A DNA stretch of 64,000 nt. Source: an uncultured Bacteroidota bacterium. Its GTDB lineage: Bacteria > Bacteroidota > Bacteroidia > Bacteroidales > P3. The position numbers and the translations under genes are program-made. Below, piece after piece: positions 50,190 through 59,492 of this stretch. The stretch is taken from contig CADALO010000014.1 of assembly GCA_902788805.1 (NCBI GenBank), forward strand, positions 1 to 64,000. The letters run 5' to 3'. Below the pieces are notes generated by a model, which ran no database searches, was not told the origin of the DNA, and saw nothing but the letters and a program-made list of their open reading frames with translations. How positions within the stretch are numbered: the stretch's first letter is position 1; every line of letters starts with the position of its first letter.

Positions 50190-50600
50190 TTATATGCTGC
50201 TAAGTAGGCGGTGCAGGCGGTTGGCGGCTGAGCGTTTGAGCTTGAAGTAGTTGCTGTCGATGCGCAGGTAGCGGCACGTGCGGCTGACGTAGACGCTGTA
50301 GCGGATGCCGTAGTCGTCGAAGAGGTTGACCTGATATGCCGGTTCGAAGGCGATATACGCTATGCGGGCGCGACGGATTGAGGACAGAAACTCTTCGTAG
50401 TCAATCTGTTCGAATTCTTCGCCATCGTATCCCGACGCTTCAGCGTCGACAATGATGTAGAGCGAGTACATCTCGTCGAGGCGCGGACCGCGCTTTTGGA
50501 ACGAAGTGAGCAGGGGCAGCGACACCGCCATCAGCAGGCATAGACTGAGGATGTTGTGCAGTTGGGCAGGGACGATATGTCTGTCAGTCGGTGACTTCAT
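50190..50600 (-). CDS. Uncharacterised membrane-anchored protein
   Basis: 136 residues with one hydrophobic segment (residues 17-33, LSLCLLMAVSLPLLTSF) and a mixed soluble part (EEFEQIDYEEFLSSIRRARI, SVYVSRTCRYLRIDSNYF). No family is recognised. It begins 8 bases after the stop of the first C69 peptidase and reads in the same direction, so co-transcription is likely. Confidence 0.55.
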   Translation of the reverse strand: MKSPTDRHIVPAQLHNILSLCLLMAVSLPLLTSFQKRGPRLDEMYSLYIIVDAEASGYDGEEFEQIDYEEFLSSIRRARIAYIAFEPAYQVNLFDDYGIRYSVYVSRTCRYLRIDSNYFKLKRSAANRLHRLLSSI

Positions 50601-50608
50601 TTATAATG

Positions 50609-52312
50609 CTATTTCACTTCAATCACCTTACCGTGGTCGTTGACAATCTGGCGGTAGAACCATTCGGGATAGGGCGGCTGTTTGAGGCCTGTGACTACGC
50701 CGGTCGGAGTGGTCTTGATGCGGCCGTTCTCGATGGCCTTGATGTTGCCGTCGATGTACTTCATCAGGAGTAGGCGGTCGAGTGCCGTCCAGCGGCGCAT
50801 CATCTGCTCGGCACAGCGGTTGCTGGTCTTGTTGATGGAAGCGACAAGGCGGCTGTCGTCGTAGTTCTCGTACTGGCTGCTTACACCGTCGACAATCTGG
50901 ATGAAGTCGCTTTCGAGCTCGCGTTGAACGCGTTGCACGTCCACTATCATCGAGTCGTAGCGCAGGTAACAGAAGTTGCTGACGCGGTTGAAGAGCCAGA
51001 AGGCCGACGTTTCGCTGTACTCGGCCATCGAGCCGTTGCCTTCCTCAAAGCAGACGGGCACCTGTGTGATGCCGCAGAACATCGGGCAATAGACGGTAGA
51101 GTAGGTGTCGTCGACGCCAAACCAGATGATGCCGCCCAGCTTGTTGGGCAGCCAGCTGCGGCACTGTGCCACGAACGAGAAGCCTGTTTGCTGCGTCGAT
51201 ATGGCGCGCTCGTGGACGTACTTCTTGCCGTCGACTTCAAAGTCCATCGGGCGCCAACGGTAGGGACAATGGAACGGGCCTGCTCCGACGTCGCCGTTCA
51301 TATCCATAGGTGTGCCTTCAAAATGGTCGCGCATCAGCTCCATAACGTCGTGAACGCTGAGTTTACGGTTGGGTTTGACCCACAGTGGCAGACGCTCGGC
51401 AGTGGCATCGCCCATAGCAAATTTCTCATAGCGCTGCATTCCGTCGGCACAACGGTTGAACATTGCGTAGACGCGGGCTTCGCAAGCGCGGAGGCCGCTG
51501 AAGGTAAGGGGATTGTAGGTGTCGGCAAAGGAGAAGTCGGCATCGGTGTTCTTTGGAGGCATCGCGAATACTGCGAAGCCGTTCTTCTTTGCAAAAGTGA
51601 CGACATCGGAAGCATAGACGCATTCCACTTCGGGCTCGAAGATGTACTTCAGATTCTTGCTGCTGATGCTCTTGTGCGATTTCTTCACCTCTTGAGGGAA
51701 GGTGGTGATGCGGGCTTGGTTGGCGTGGCCGCAGACGTAACCGTCGGGCACACGTCGCGCCACCCACACGGCCCCATTCTCGTAGGGCCCTTTGCTTGTG
51801 ATTTCAAATATCCACACCTCGTTGGGGTCGGCAAGCGAGAAACTCTCGCCGCCGTCGGCATAGCCGTAGGTCTCTACCAGCTCTGCCATAACCTTGATGG
51901 CCTCGCGGCAGTTCTTGGCGCGCTGCAGGGCAAGATAGATAAGGTTGCCGTAGTCGATGCCCTCTGCGTTGCCCTTGTCGAGCGGGCTGATGCCGCCCCA
52001 AGTGGTCTCGCCTATGGCCAGCTGGTGTTCGTTGATGAAGCCTACCACGTTGTAGGTGCGTGCCGCCTGCGGAATCTCAATCTGGAACTTGAGGCTGCCA
52101 TAGTTGTAGAGGCGCACCATCTCGCCAGGCTGGTGGTCACCGCCCTTGTGGTAGCGCAGCTGTCCGTAGCGCGTATGGCTGTCGGCAGCGTAGGTGATGA
52201 TCGTCGAGCCGTCGGCGCTGGCCCCACGGCTGCAGATGAAGTTGGTACAGGCATTTGCCGCCACAACAGGTAGCATAAGCAAAGCTATTGAAATCAGAGC
52301 AATCTTTCTCAT
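50609..52312 (-). CDS. C69 family dipeptidase (secreted), copy 1
   Basis: 567 residues. The signal peptide ends at ANA, exposing Cys22 (CTNFICSRGAS) as the N-terminal nucleophile of the Ntn-hydrolase fold, so cleavage activates the enzyme. DGSTIITYAADSH, GETTWGG and WVARRVPDGYVCGHANQARI are shared with peptidase family C69 (dipeptidase A). It would cut dipeptides in the periplasm or outside, feeding amino-acid fermentation. The next upstream gene is a paralog, with a terminator between. Confidence 0.92.
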   Translation of the reverse strand: MRKIALISIALLMLPVVAANACTNFICSRGASADGSTIITYAADSHTRYGQLRYHKGGDHQPGEMVRLYNYGSLKFQIEIPQAARTYNVVGFINEHQLAIGETTWGGISPLDKGNAEGIDYGNLIYLALQRAKNCREAIKVMAELVETYGYADGGESFSLADPNEVWIFEITSKGPYENGAVWVARRVPDGYVCGHANQARITTFPQEVKKSHKSISSKNLKYIFEPEVECVYASDVVTFAKKNGFAVFAMPPKNTDADFSFADTYNPLTFSGLRACEARVYAMFNRCADGMQRYEKFAMGDATAERLPLWVKPNRKLSVHDVMELMRDHFEGTPMDMNGDVGAGPFHCPYRWRPMDFEVDGKKYVHERAISTQQTGFSFVAQCRSWLPNKLGGIIWFGVDDTYSTVYCPMFCGITQVPVCFEEGNGSMAEYSETSAFWLFNRVSNFCYLRYDSMIVDVQRVQRELESDFIQIVDGVSSQYENYDDSRLVASINKTSNRCAEQMMRRWTALDRLLLMKYIDGNIKAIENGRIKTTPTGVVTGLKQPPYPEWFYRQIVNDHGKVIEVK

Positions 52313-52327
52313 ATCGGTAATGTTTAA

Positions 52328-52361
52328 AAAAGGGTCGGTCTTTGCAAACCGACCCTTTTAA
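52328..52361 (-). terminator. Terminator between the two C69 genes
   Basis: AAAAGGGTCGGT pairs with ACCGACCCTTTT (12 bp) around CTTTGCAA, with T-rich flanks in both directions. It lies after copy 2, so copy 1 probably has its own start signal or depends on readthrough. Confidence 0.75.
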
Positions 52362-52380
52362 AGGTTTGTCAAAAAAGGTT

Positions 52381-54141
52381 TTATTTCTCTTCGATGATGT
52401 TGCCGTGGTCTTTGACGATCTGACGGTAGAACCACTGGGGATATTCGGGCTGGTTGGGCGAAGCGCAGCCGCCAAACTCGGTGCGTTTGAACTTGCCGTT
52501 CTCTTCCTTTTTGATGTTGCCGTCCATATATTTGACCAGCAGATACTGATCCAGTTTGTTCCACTCGTCCATCATCTTCTTGGCCTGACGGCCGCTGAAG
52601 TCGTTGAGCAGGGTGGTCACCTCGTTGTCGGTGGCGTTCTTGGCGCGGTTGTCGAACTTCTCCACGTCGGTGATGAAGCCTTCCTCGAGGTTTGTCTGCA
52701 CCTTCTGGAGGTCGACAATCATATCTTTGTAGCGGCTGTAGCAGAAGTTGGTGACGCGGTTGAACAGCCAGAAAGCAGAGGTGGAGCTGTAGGTAAGCAT
52801 ATCGCCGTTGCCCTCGCGGAAGCAGAGCGGTATGTCGGTGATGCCGCAATACATCGGGCAGTAGACGGTCGAATAGGTGTCGTCGACGCCAAACCAGATG
52901 ATGCCGCCAACCTTGCGGGGCAGCCAGCTGCGGCATTGTGCCACAAAGCTGAAGCCTGTCTGTTGGGTCGAGGTGGCGCGCTCGTGGATGTAGCTCTTGC
53001 CGTCGACCTTCCAACCCATCGGACGCCAGCGGTAGGGGCAGGCAAAAGGACCGGCACCCACATCCTGGGTCATATCCATAGCGGTACCCTCATAGTGGTC
53101 GCGCATCAGGTCCATAACCTCCTTCACGTCAACCTTATGGTCGGGTTTGATCCAGAGAGGCATACGCTCTGCCGTCTTGTCGCCCATAGCATAGCGCTCA
53201 TATTTCGACATACTGGCGTTGACACGGCGGAACATAGCGTAGACGCGGGCGTCGCAGGCACGGATGCCGCTGAAAGTCAACGGAGCATAGGTGTCGGTGA
53301 AGCTGAAGTCGGCATCGGTGCCGTTGTACCAGCCGCAAGCGCGGGCGAAGGTGATGACATCGCTGCTGTAGACGCACTCTACCTCAGGCTCGTTGACATA
53401 GTCGATGTGGGCGCTGCTGATAACCGTGTGCAGACCTTTGCCTTTAGCTTTGCTGAATTTCTTGGGTTCCTGCGGGAACTGGGTGATGCGGGCTTGGTTT
53501 GCGTGACCGCAGACATAGCCGTCGGGGATGCGGCGTGCAACCCAGACAGCACCGTCGGTGTAGGTGTATTTCAGCTTCTTGGCGAGGTCGGCCTTGACAA
53601 GGCCGGGACGTTTGCCGATAAGTTCGAAAATCCACACCTCGTTGGGGTCGCAGATGCTGAAGCTCTCGCCCTCGCTGTGATAAGGATAGTCCTTCAGGAA
53701 TCCTGCAAGCACGGCGATGGCCTCGCGAGCGTTGCGGGCGCGCTGAAGGGTCAGATAGATAAGCGAACCGTAGTCGATGCCGCCCTCAATCTCGTTGGCC
53801 AGCTCTTCGCGGCCGCCATAGGTGGTTTCGCCAATGGCCAGCTGGTACTCGTTGATGTTGCCGACAACGCTGTAGGTCTGTGCTACCTGCGGTATCTTGA
53901 TAAGGGGCTTGCCGCTGTCCCAGTCAACGACCTGGAACATAGTGCCTGCCGGATAGCTGGCGGCACGGCGGTAATAGAGTTCGCCATACAGCACGTGGCT
54001 GTCAGCGGCATAGGTAATCATCGTCGAGCCGTCCTTGGTGGCTCCTTTGGTGAACAGAAAGTTCGTGCAGGCGCTGCTGCTGTTGGCCACCATCATAGAG
54101 GCGACGAGCAGGGCTGCGGTTATGATTCTATTGATTTTCAT
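52381..54141 (-). CDS. C69 family dipeptidase (secreted), copy 2
   Basis: 586 residues, co-linear with copy 1 throughout. The signal peptide ends at SSA before nucleophile Cys25 (CTNFLFTKGAT). DGSTMITYAADSH, GETTYGGREEL, VARRIPDGYVCGHANQARIT and CRSWLPRKVGGIIWFGVDD are conserved. Compared with copy 1 it has a longer loop near residue 200. Tandem C69 genes suggest dependence on peptides as food, with different specificities for the two copies (inference). Confidence 0.92.
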   Translation of the reverse strand: MKINRIITAALLVASMMVANSSSACTNFLFTKGATKDGSTMITYAADSHVLYGELYYRRAASYPAGTMFQVVDWDSGKPLIKIPQVAQTYSVVGNINEYQLAIGETTYGGREELANEIEGGIDYGSLIYLTLQRARNAREAIAVLAGFLKDYPYHSEGESFSICDPNEVWIFELIGKRPGLVKADLAKKLKYTYTDGAVWVARRIPDGYVCGHANQARITQFPQEPKKFSKAKGKGLHTVISSAHIDYVNEPEVECVYSSDVITFARACGWYNGTDADFSFTDTYAPLTFSGIRACDARVYAMFRRVNASMSKYERYAMGDKTAERMPLWIKPDHKVDVKEVMDLMRDHYEGTAMDMTQDVGAGPFACPYRWRPMGWKVDGKSYIHERATSTQQTGFSFVAQCRSWLPRKVGGIIWFGVDDTYSTVYCPMYCGITDIPLCFREGNGDMLTYSSTSAFWLFNRVTNFCYSRYKDMIVDLQKVQTNLEEGFITDVEKFDNRAKNATDNEVTTLLNDFSGRQAKKMMDEWNKLDQYLLVKYMDGNIKKEENGKFKRTEFGGCASPNQPEYPQWFYRQIVKDHGNIIEEK

Positions 54142-54176
54142 AATTGTGTTGTATTATTATTAGACAGAGCTGTTGA

Positions 54177-55124
54177 TTACAGCAGTTTCTTCTTCAGGTT
54201 CAGAATCATATCGTCGGTCATACGCTCGAGGTCGTACTGCGGGTTCCAGCCCCACTCGTTGCGGGCGCAGCTGTCGTCCATCTTGTCGGGCCAGCTGTCG
54301 GCAATGGCCTGCTTGATGGGTTCCGGCTCATAGACCATCTCGAAGTTGGGATAGCGTTTCTTGATGGCGTTGTAGATGATTTCTGGGTCAAAGCTCATCG
54401 AGGTGACGTTGAACGAGTTGCGGTGCACCAGCTTGCTGGGGTCAGCTTCCATAATGTCGATCATAGCCTTCTGAGCGTCGGGCATATACATCATATCCAT
54501 ATAGGTACCCTTCTTCAGCGGGCAGACGAATTTCTCGCCCTTCACGGCAGCGTAGTAGATCTCGACGGCGTAGTCGGTGGTGCCGCCGCCAGGCAGAGTC
54601 TGGTAGCTGATGAGGCCCGGGAAGCGTACCGAGCGGGTGTCGACGCCAAAGCGGGTGAAATAGTAGTCGCTCAGCAACTCACCGGTCACCTTCGTTACGC
54701 CGTAGATGGTGTTGGGGCGCTGGATGGTGTCCTGCGGAGTGTTGTCGTGAGGAGTCGAGGGACCGAAAGCACCAATCGAAGAAGGTGTGAAGACGGCGCA
54801 GCCAAACAGACGGGCCACCTCAAGGCAGTTGACCAGCGAACCGATACCAACGTTCCAGCCAAGCATCGGGTTCAACTCGGCCGTTGCGCTAAGGATGGCG
54901 GCGAGGTTATAGATGGTGTCGATGTTGTACTGCTTAACGGCAGTTGCAATCTGCATAATCTGGGTCGAGTCGATACGCTCCACCGGGCCGCGCTCGTAGG
55001 GGTCGCCCTTCAGCGGACGGAGGTCGCTGCAAACAACATTGTTGTCACCATAAATGTCTCTCAAATTACGTGTCAGTTCGGAACCAATCTGTCCGCCGGC
55101 ACCAACGATAAGGATTTTTTTCAT
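54177..55124 (-). CDS. SDR-type L-threonine dehydrogenase/NAD-dependent epimerase
   Basis: 315 residues. The NAD-binding GAGGQIGSELTRNL is at the N-terminus, the conserved serine region is FTPSSIGAFGP and the active-site Tyr-x3-Lys is in NTIYGVTKVTGELL. RFPGLISYQTLPGGGTTDYA matches the short-chain L-threonine 3-dehydrogenase group rather than UDP-sugar epimerases. It would oxidise threonine to 2-amino-3-ketobutyrate, which fits the peptide-using neighbours. A leftward -7 element is at 55214-55221. Confidence 0.85.
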   Translation of the reverse strand: MKKILIVGAGGQIGSELTRNLRDIYGDNNVVCSDLRPLKGDPYERGPVERIDSTQIMQIATAVKQYNIDTIYNLAAILSATAELNPMLGWNVGIGSLVNCLEVARLFGCAVFTPSSIGAFGPSTPHDNTPQDTIQRPNTIYGVTKVTGELLSDYYFTRFGVDTRSVRFPGLISYQTLPGGGTTDYAVEIYYAAVKGEKFVCPLKKGTYMDMMYMPDAQKAMIDIMEADPSKLVHRNSFNVTSMSFDPEIIYNAIKKRYPNFEMVYEPEPIKQAIADSWPDKMDDSCARNEWGWNPQYDLERMTDDMILNLKKKLL

Positions 55125-55378
55125 TGTTATTTAATATTTATTATAGTTCAAAAATGCCATAACAAACGACATTACAGCGGATTGCGTGTAATGTGGTTCG
55201 TTATTTATGCTCACAAAAATACAAAAAAATCCTATTACACGAACAAGTTTTTTACTATTTTCTTCAACTGTCACAATCCTTGGCGAATAGCGACGCGGAA
55301 TCCGTGCGATTGCCCATCCGTTTAAGTTAAATGATTATGGTTTATACAACAAAATGTGCCAGTTGACGTTATCTGGTT

Positions 55379-56221
55379 ATGAGACACTTTGTTACTCCCA
55401 TACTTGTCGTTGTGCTTTGGCTTGCTTTTCCGGCACTCTGCCAGGCACAAGAAGCCGTCATTCGCGGACCTGAAGGAAGGATTGCCTATAAGATTACTCT
55501 GCCGGAAGGGTTTGACACGACTAAGGGCCAGTGCCCTATGGTGATACTGATGCACGGCATATTCTCGAGCAAAGACTACGCACCTATGCCTCAGATTGCC
55601 AAAGGGCTTGCCAAAGCCGGCATCGCCTCCATTCGCTTCGACTTCGATGGACACGGCCGCAGCGAAGGCCGCAAGCAGGATATGACCATAGAGAAAGAAT
55701 TGTCCGACGCCCGTGCCGTATGGGATTATGTCCAAAAGCTGCCGTATGTTGGCGAAGTCGGCTTGTTAGGACACTCGCAGGGCGGTGTCATAGCATCGAT
55801 GACGGCTGGCCGTCTGGCTGATGGCGGCAAAGCTCCTGCCGCAGTCGTGCTTATCGCCCCAGGGTCGGTCATCAAGGAAGCCTGTCAGGGTGGCCGTTTT
55901 TTCAACGCACAATTCGATCCCAAGGATCCACCCGAGTACATACGTTGCTGGGGAATTTATAAGCTTGGACGCGAATACCTTGTCACCACACAGCAACTTG
56001 ACATTTATGGTACCGCAGCCACCTATCGGGGGCCTGTGCTCCTTCTGCACGGCGACCGCGACGGCATCGTTCCGATGTGGTGCAGCGAGCGCTACCTGCA
56101 GGCCTACGGCGACAATGCCACCCTTCAGGTAGTGGAGGGCGAGAACCACACCATTACCCGTCGCCGCAAGCAGGTCGTTGCCTATACGGTAGAATTCTTT
56201 AAAAAATCTTTTGGCCTCTGA
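55379..56221 (+). CDS. Secreted alpha/beta hydrolase
   Basis: 280 residues with a signal peptide (VVLWLAFPALCQAQ). The fold marks are the oxyanion region VILMHGIFSSKDY, the nucleophile elbow GHSQGGV, a late acid in LLHGDRDGIVP and the histidine in EGENHTITRR. It is an esterase, peptidase or acyl hydrolase of the serine aminopeptidase (S33) type; the substrate is unknown. It is divergent from the epimerase gene and convergent with the zinc-ribbon gene. Confidence 0.85.
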   Translation: MRHFVTPILVVVLWLAFPALCQAQEAVIRGPEGRIAYKITLPEGFDTTKGQCPMVILMHGIFSSKDYAPMPQIAKGLAKAGIASIRFDFDGHGRSEGRKQDMTIEKELSDARAVWDYVQKLPYVGEVGLLGHSQGGVIASMTAGRLADGGKAPAAVVLIAPGSVIKEACQGGRFFNAQFDPKDPPEYIRCWGIYKLGREYLVTTQQLDIYGTAATYRGPVLLLHGDRDGIVPMWCSERYLQAYGDNATLQVVEGENHTITRRRKQVVAYTVEFFKKSFGL

Positions 56222-56242
56222 TGTTTTCAGCAGGTACTTGAC

Positions 56243-56491
56243 TTACTGAGTGTCAATATCCTTTTTGCTCAGCAAGGCGCCGCATTTGGGACAGCATCCC
56301 ATAGCGTCGGCATCGAATGTGCCGCCGCATTCGCACGAGGATTCCATCATCCATCCGCCGCTTAGATCCACCTGCTGCGCCCGCCCGCAGCGGTCGCAGT
56401 AGAGCGTTCCCTGCCCGTTAATTCCTATACCATAGCTGCGAGTGAAGGTGTGGCCGCACTTGCCGCATCGTATGTTATAAGTGACTCCCAT
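56243..56491 (-). CDS. Zinc-ribbon protein
   Basis: 82 residues with three cysteine-pair knuckles (CGKCGHTF, CDRCGRAQ, CECGG and CCPKCGALL), so two zinc sites are likely. It has no membrane segment or catalytic motif. The role is unknown; such proteins often bind nucleic acid or act as adaptors. Confidence 0.7.
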   Translation of the reverse strand: MGVTYNIRCGKCGHTFTRSYGIGINGQGTLYCDRCGRAQQVDLSGGWMMESSCECGGTFDADAMGCCPKCGALLSKKDIDTQ

Positions 56492-56588
56492 ATATCAAAT
56501 TCTAAAAAGTCAAAAGTGTTTAGGTTTTTAACCGTTCAAATATTTATAAAATCCCTAAATGATTTGCACTTATTTTGTCGATCGTGGG

Positions 56589-57971
56589 TTACTTGATTCC
56601 TTTGATGTATTTGTCGAAGTCGGAGAGAAAGGTCTGATCCTGGATGCGGCGGAATTTCTCATACTCGCCTAGTGCTTTGGCTTCAGCTTCTTCGTGTGAT
56701 ACACTTCCGGCATCTGGCAGCACATCGCGGTCGGTCATATTCAGGTATTTTTCCAAGTAGGTCTTCCAATCAGCCATCTTGGTTAGCAGATGTCTCCGGG
56801 CCCGGTCTTCCGCCATATCAAGGAAGGCGGTCGTCAGCAGGTTGAGAGATTCCACTTCCTTCTCCGACAGATAGTTCTTGGCTACGGTCACATCGCTTTT
56901 CACCACTCTTCCCTTGGGAGCGTTCTTCCACGTCATCAGCCCCATAGCGGGCTTGCCGGCATCGGCACGATGGTAGATGATCTCAGCTGCTGTTTGATGT
57001 GTGACGGCATAGTGCATCATATTCTGAACCGTCTGGTAGAACAATTTTGTCGTTTCAGCCTGTGGGTCATAGTCGCTGCTGCACTCGGCATAGATGTCCG
57101 TTATCTTTTGATAATAGCGGCGTTCCGAGGTACGTATCTCGCGGATGCGTTCGAGCAACTCCTCGAAGTAGTCGGCACCGAAGACATCCTTGCCCTTCAG
57201 ACGCTCGTCGTCCATCACGTAGCCTTTGATGATATATTGTTTCAGCACCTCGGTGGCCCAACGGCGGAACTGTGTAGCCTCGTAACTGTTCACACGATAG
57301 CCCACAGCAATGACGGCGTCGAGATTGTACATCAACACGGTACCCTCATCCCATTTGTCCGACGGAATTCGAATTTTTCGAATTGACTCGGACAAATGGA
57401 GTTCTCCGTTTTTGTCTATTTCTGACAGGTGATAGTTGATGGTTGAAACAGCGACATTGAACAATTCTGCCATACGTTTCTGCGATAGCCAAAAAGTTTC
57501 ATTGTTGAACACTACCGAAACATTCACTTTGCCTGTGGTGGAGCGGTACATCAGAACATTGCCTTCTACGCTGGAGGCCAATTCTCTGGATGACATTTGC
57601 CCTGTGAAATATTCTCGCGCACTTTGTACCAAGGGTTTCTTTTTGTCGGCATTCATAGCCAATGCGAGGCAGGCCGTGCGTGAGAGCAATGTCGATTTGA
57701 CATTGCGAGCTGTTCCCATTCCCAGTTGTGCCATCTCCTCAATCTCCATCATATGTTCATCGAGGTTCAGCCCCTTCTCCTTTTGAAGAAATGGTGCCAC
57801 CTTGTCCATCAATCGCTCGAAGTTCCAGTATTTCTGATAACCTAGCAATCGTGCCAACTTACGCGAGTTCCACCACTCGCGACCTTTCCCGTCCGTCTCC
57901 TTGATGGCATCGAACGGTGACAGCATCTCCTGCGGGTTGAAAAGAGTAGGGTCGTTATGATTGTTTTCCAT
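56589..57971 (-). CDS. DinD/BRO-like and RhuM domain fusion protein
   Basis: 460 residues. The first 130 are DinD-like (AIKETDGKGREWWNSRKLAR, LLGYQKYWNFERLMDK, GTARNVKSTLLSRTACLALA). The rest is a full RhuM domain (VVFNNETFWLSQKRMAELFN, INYHLSEIDKNGEL, AVGYRVNSYEATQFRRWATE). Both halves occur separately in other bacteria. RhuM is called a virulence protein after a Salmonella island gene but has no known activity; DinD acts in DNA-damage responses. The fusion suggests a phage- or damage-related DNA-associated role. It lies at the edge of the 58-64 kb defence-type island. Confidence 0.8.
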   Translation of the reverse strand: MENNHNDPTLFNPQEMLSPFDAIKETDGKGREWWNSRKLARLLGYQKYWNFERLMDKVAPFLQKEKGLNLDEHMMEIEEMAQLGMGTARNVKSTLLSRTACLALAMNADKKKPLVQSAREYFTGQMSSRELASSVEGNVLMYRSTTGKVNVSVVFNNETFWLSQKRMAELFNVAVSTINYHLSEIDKNGELHLSESIRKIRIPSDKWDEGTVLMYNLDAVIAVGYRVNSYEATQFRRWATEVLKQYIIKGYVMDDERLKGKDVFGADYFEELLERIREIRTSERRYYQKITDIYAECSSDYDPQAETTKLFYQTVQNMMHYAVTHQTAAEIIYHRADAGKPAMGLMTWKNAPKGRVVKSDVTVAKNYLSEKEVESLNLLTTAFLDMAEDRARRHLLTKMADWKTYLEKYLNMTDRDVLPDAGSVSHEEAEAKALGEYEKFRRIQDQTFLSDFDKYIKGIK

Positions 57972-58261
57972 AGTGATTTTCGTTTTTTTTATGCCGAGCT
58001 TGCTTTTCTATGTTAATTTGGTAGTACCATATTCTTATAACGTTTAGTTGTTTGTGGTATTGTGCAGGTTCTTGGCCTTAATATGAGACAAGAACCTGCC
58101 CCCTTGTCCTCCCCATCCAATATTTTGCCACAATTTGTGGCAAAATTTCAGCACAGTGGGAATACAGAGTATAGATTGGCGTTTCTGCTGCTAATATGCG
58201 ACATATAGCGGTGCCGCTGGTCGGGAGTCATTGTGTCGGTCCTATGGTAATGAAGCGGTGT
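57972..58261. other. Intergenic region with two inverted repeats
   Basis: No gene is supported. An 11-bp inverted repeat GCAGGTTCTTG/CAAGAACCTGC (58064-58099, 14-base loop) and a nearly continuous palindrome ATTTTGCCACA/TGTGGCAAAAT (58122-58146, 3-base centre) are present. The latter has the form of an operator for a dimeric regulator. Confidence 0.5.
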
Positions 58262-58633
58262 TTATAACAAATCGCCGAGCAGCGTATTCATCATATAAGC
58301 CTTTCCTGCCGACTCCCAATCTGCCATCCATTCTATATAACCTTTAGCCTCTTTACTTCTTTTTATGTCAGATACGTTAACGATGATAGGAGACGATATG
58401 CCTTTTGATGTCCAAGTGGTATATAGGTAGCCAGACATAGGTTCCTGGTCAACAACAATTCGCATACTATCAATCGAGATGTCATCAACAAAGAAAAATT
58501 GTTGAACGAGCATAGGAACTTGGTCCTTAACCCCAGCGATAACAGTTTCTTTAGCTTCTTCAGGGGTAAAACGCTTGCAAGAACAGAAAACCATCAGAAT
58601 GGTTAATGATAATAGGAATATTGTTTTTTTCAT
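58262..58633 (-). CDS. Small lipoprotein, unknown
   Basis: 123 residues with a lipoprotein signal (SLTILMVFCSC, cysteine near 19). The mature part has no recognised domain. The TPEEAKETVIAGVKDQVPML segment suggests an amphipathic helix followed by strands. It is co-directional with the DUF6339 gene but 67 bases away with AT-rich spacing, so it may be a separate unit. Confidence 0.6.
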   Translation of the reverse strand: MKKTIFLLSLTILMVFCSCKRFTPEEAKETVIAGVKDQVPMLVQQFFFVDDISIDSMRIVVDQEPMSGYLYTTWTSKGISSPIIVNVSDIKRSKEAKGYIEWMADWESAGKAYMMNTLLGDLL

Positions 58634-58700
58634 ATTTTTAAATTATCAAATTATTGTTTTCATTGATTATGTTAGAGCTAATATTTTTGGTTATTAAATA

Positions 58701-59480
58701 TTATAAATTCCACACCTTTTTATCATGACGAACCTGGGACGTATCTGTCACAAGTTCTATCGCAGGCATTTTCCGTTCAAGTTCATGGGTGAAATAATCG
58801 TTTTCAAAAGAAATAAGTTCTTTGGTACTCCCTAAACGCCCCAAATATTTGCGAATATAATCCAATCTGGCTTCACCAGCACCTCGTTTAAATAGATTTG
58901 GATATTTGCTCATAAACACAAGAATACCTTTCAATGCTTCTCTATTCATCCCAATACGATAAGTGAAGAATGTCCTGGTTCGGAATGTTTGATTAACGAA
59001 TAATTGACGAGTTAACCAGTATCTTTCGTCACCTTCTTTGCTTGCATCGTAAGTACAATATACAGCCCACCAAAGTCCCGAAAGAGAGCCGCGTCTGCCA
59101 ATGTCGAACCAATGCTCTTTTATTTTTGTCGTATCTCCCCATCTTTTTCTCACATAGCCATACAGTTCATTGTGCGATAGGTATGTCCAGAAGCCCTGTT
59201 TTGAAGCGATGTATGGTGACAAATCCTTGTATGCTTCATAAAGTGCAACGGCAGATTCAAAGTCATGATTTTTGTCAGGAATCATTCTTTTTTTACCATC
59301 TCGTTCTACTACAGGATTTGTAAGCGGAGCAATTTCAGCAGCTTTATTGTACACATTACCCAATTGCGTATATTCAGGATTTTCAATATCAATAGTATTC
59401 TCACCCTGATATTTTTCCGCTGTTGCATTCTTACGTAATTGTGCAACAAACGATTCTGTATATATCTTTTGTAATTCCAT
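58701..59480 (-). CDS. DUF6339 family protein
   Basis: 259 residues. The central region (LYEAYKDLSPYIASKQGFWTYL in parts, LYGYVRKRWGD, GLWWAVYCTYDASK, LFVNQTFRTRTFF) matches DUF6339, a family I recall near DNA-methyltransferase and ATPase genes in defence-type loci. No nuclease motif is evident. It is the last gene of the five-gene minus-strand island and lies 12 bases after the 59493-60380 gene, so it is surely co-transcribed. Whether it is effector or accessory is open. Confidence 0.75.
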   Translation of the reverse strand: MELQKIYTESFVAQLRKNATAEKYQGENTIDIENPEYTQLGNVYNKAAEIAPLTNPVVERDGKKRMIPDKNHDFESAVALYEAYKDLSPYIASKQGFWTYLSHNELYGYVRKRWGDTTKIKEHWFDIGRRGSLSGLWWAVYCTYDASKEGDERYWLTRQLFVNQTFRTRTFFTYRIGMNREALKGILVFMSKYPNLFKRGAGEARLDYIRKYLGRLGSTKELISFENDYFTHELERKMPAIELVTDTSQVRHDKKVWNL

Positions 59481-59492
59481 CTTTTTTATGTT

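Noticed and set aside
50924..54333. Long plus-strand frames (449 and 663 codons) opposite the C69 genes
   Set aside because: They are mirror frames of GC-rich genes; both minus-strand frames have signal peptides and catalytic motifs, and the plus-strand frames have none.
54423..55325. 300-codon plus-strand frame opposite the threonine dehydrogenase gene
   Set aside because: It is a shadow of the SDR gene with no motif.
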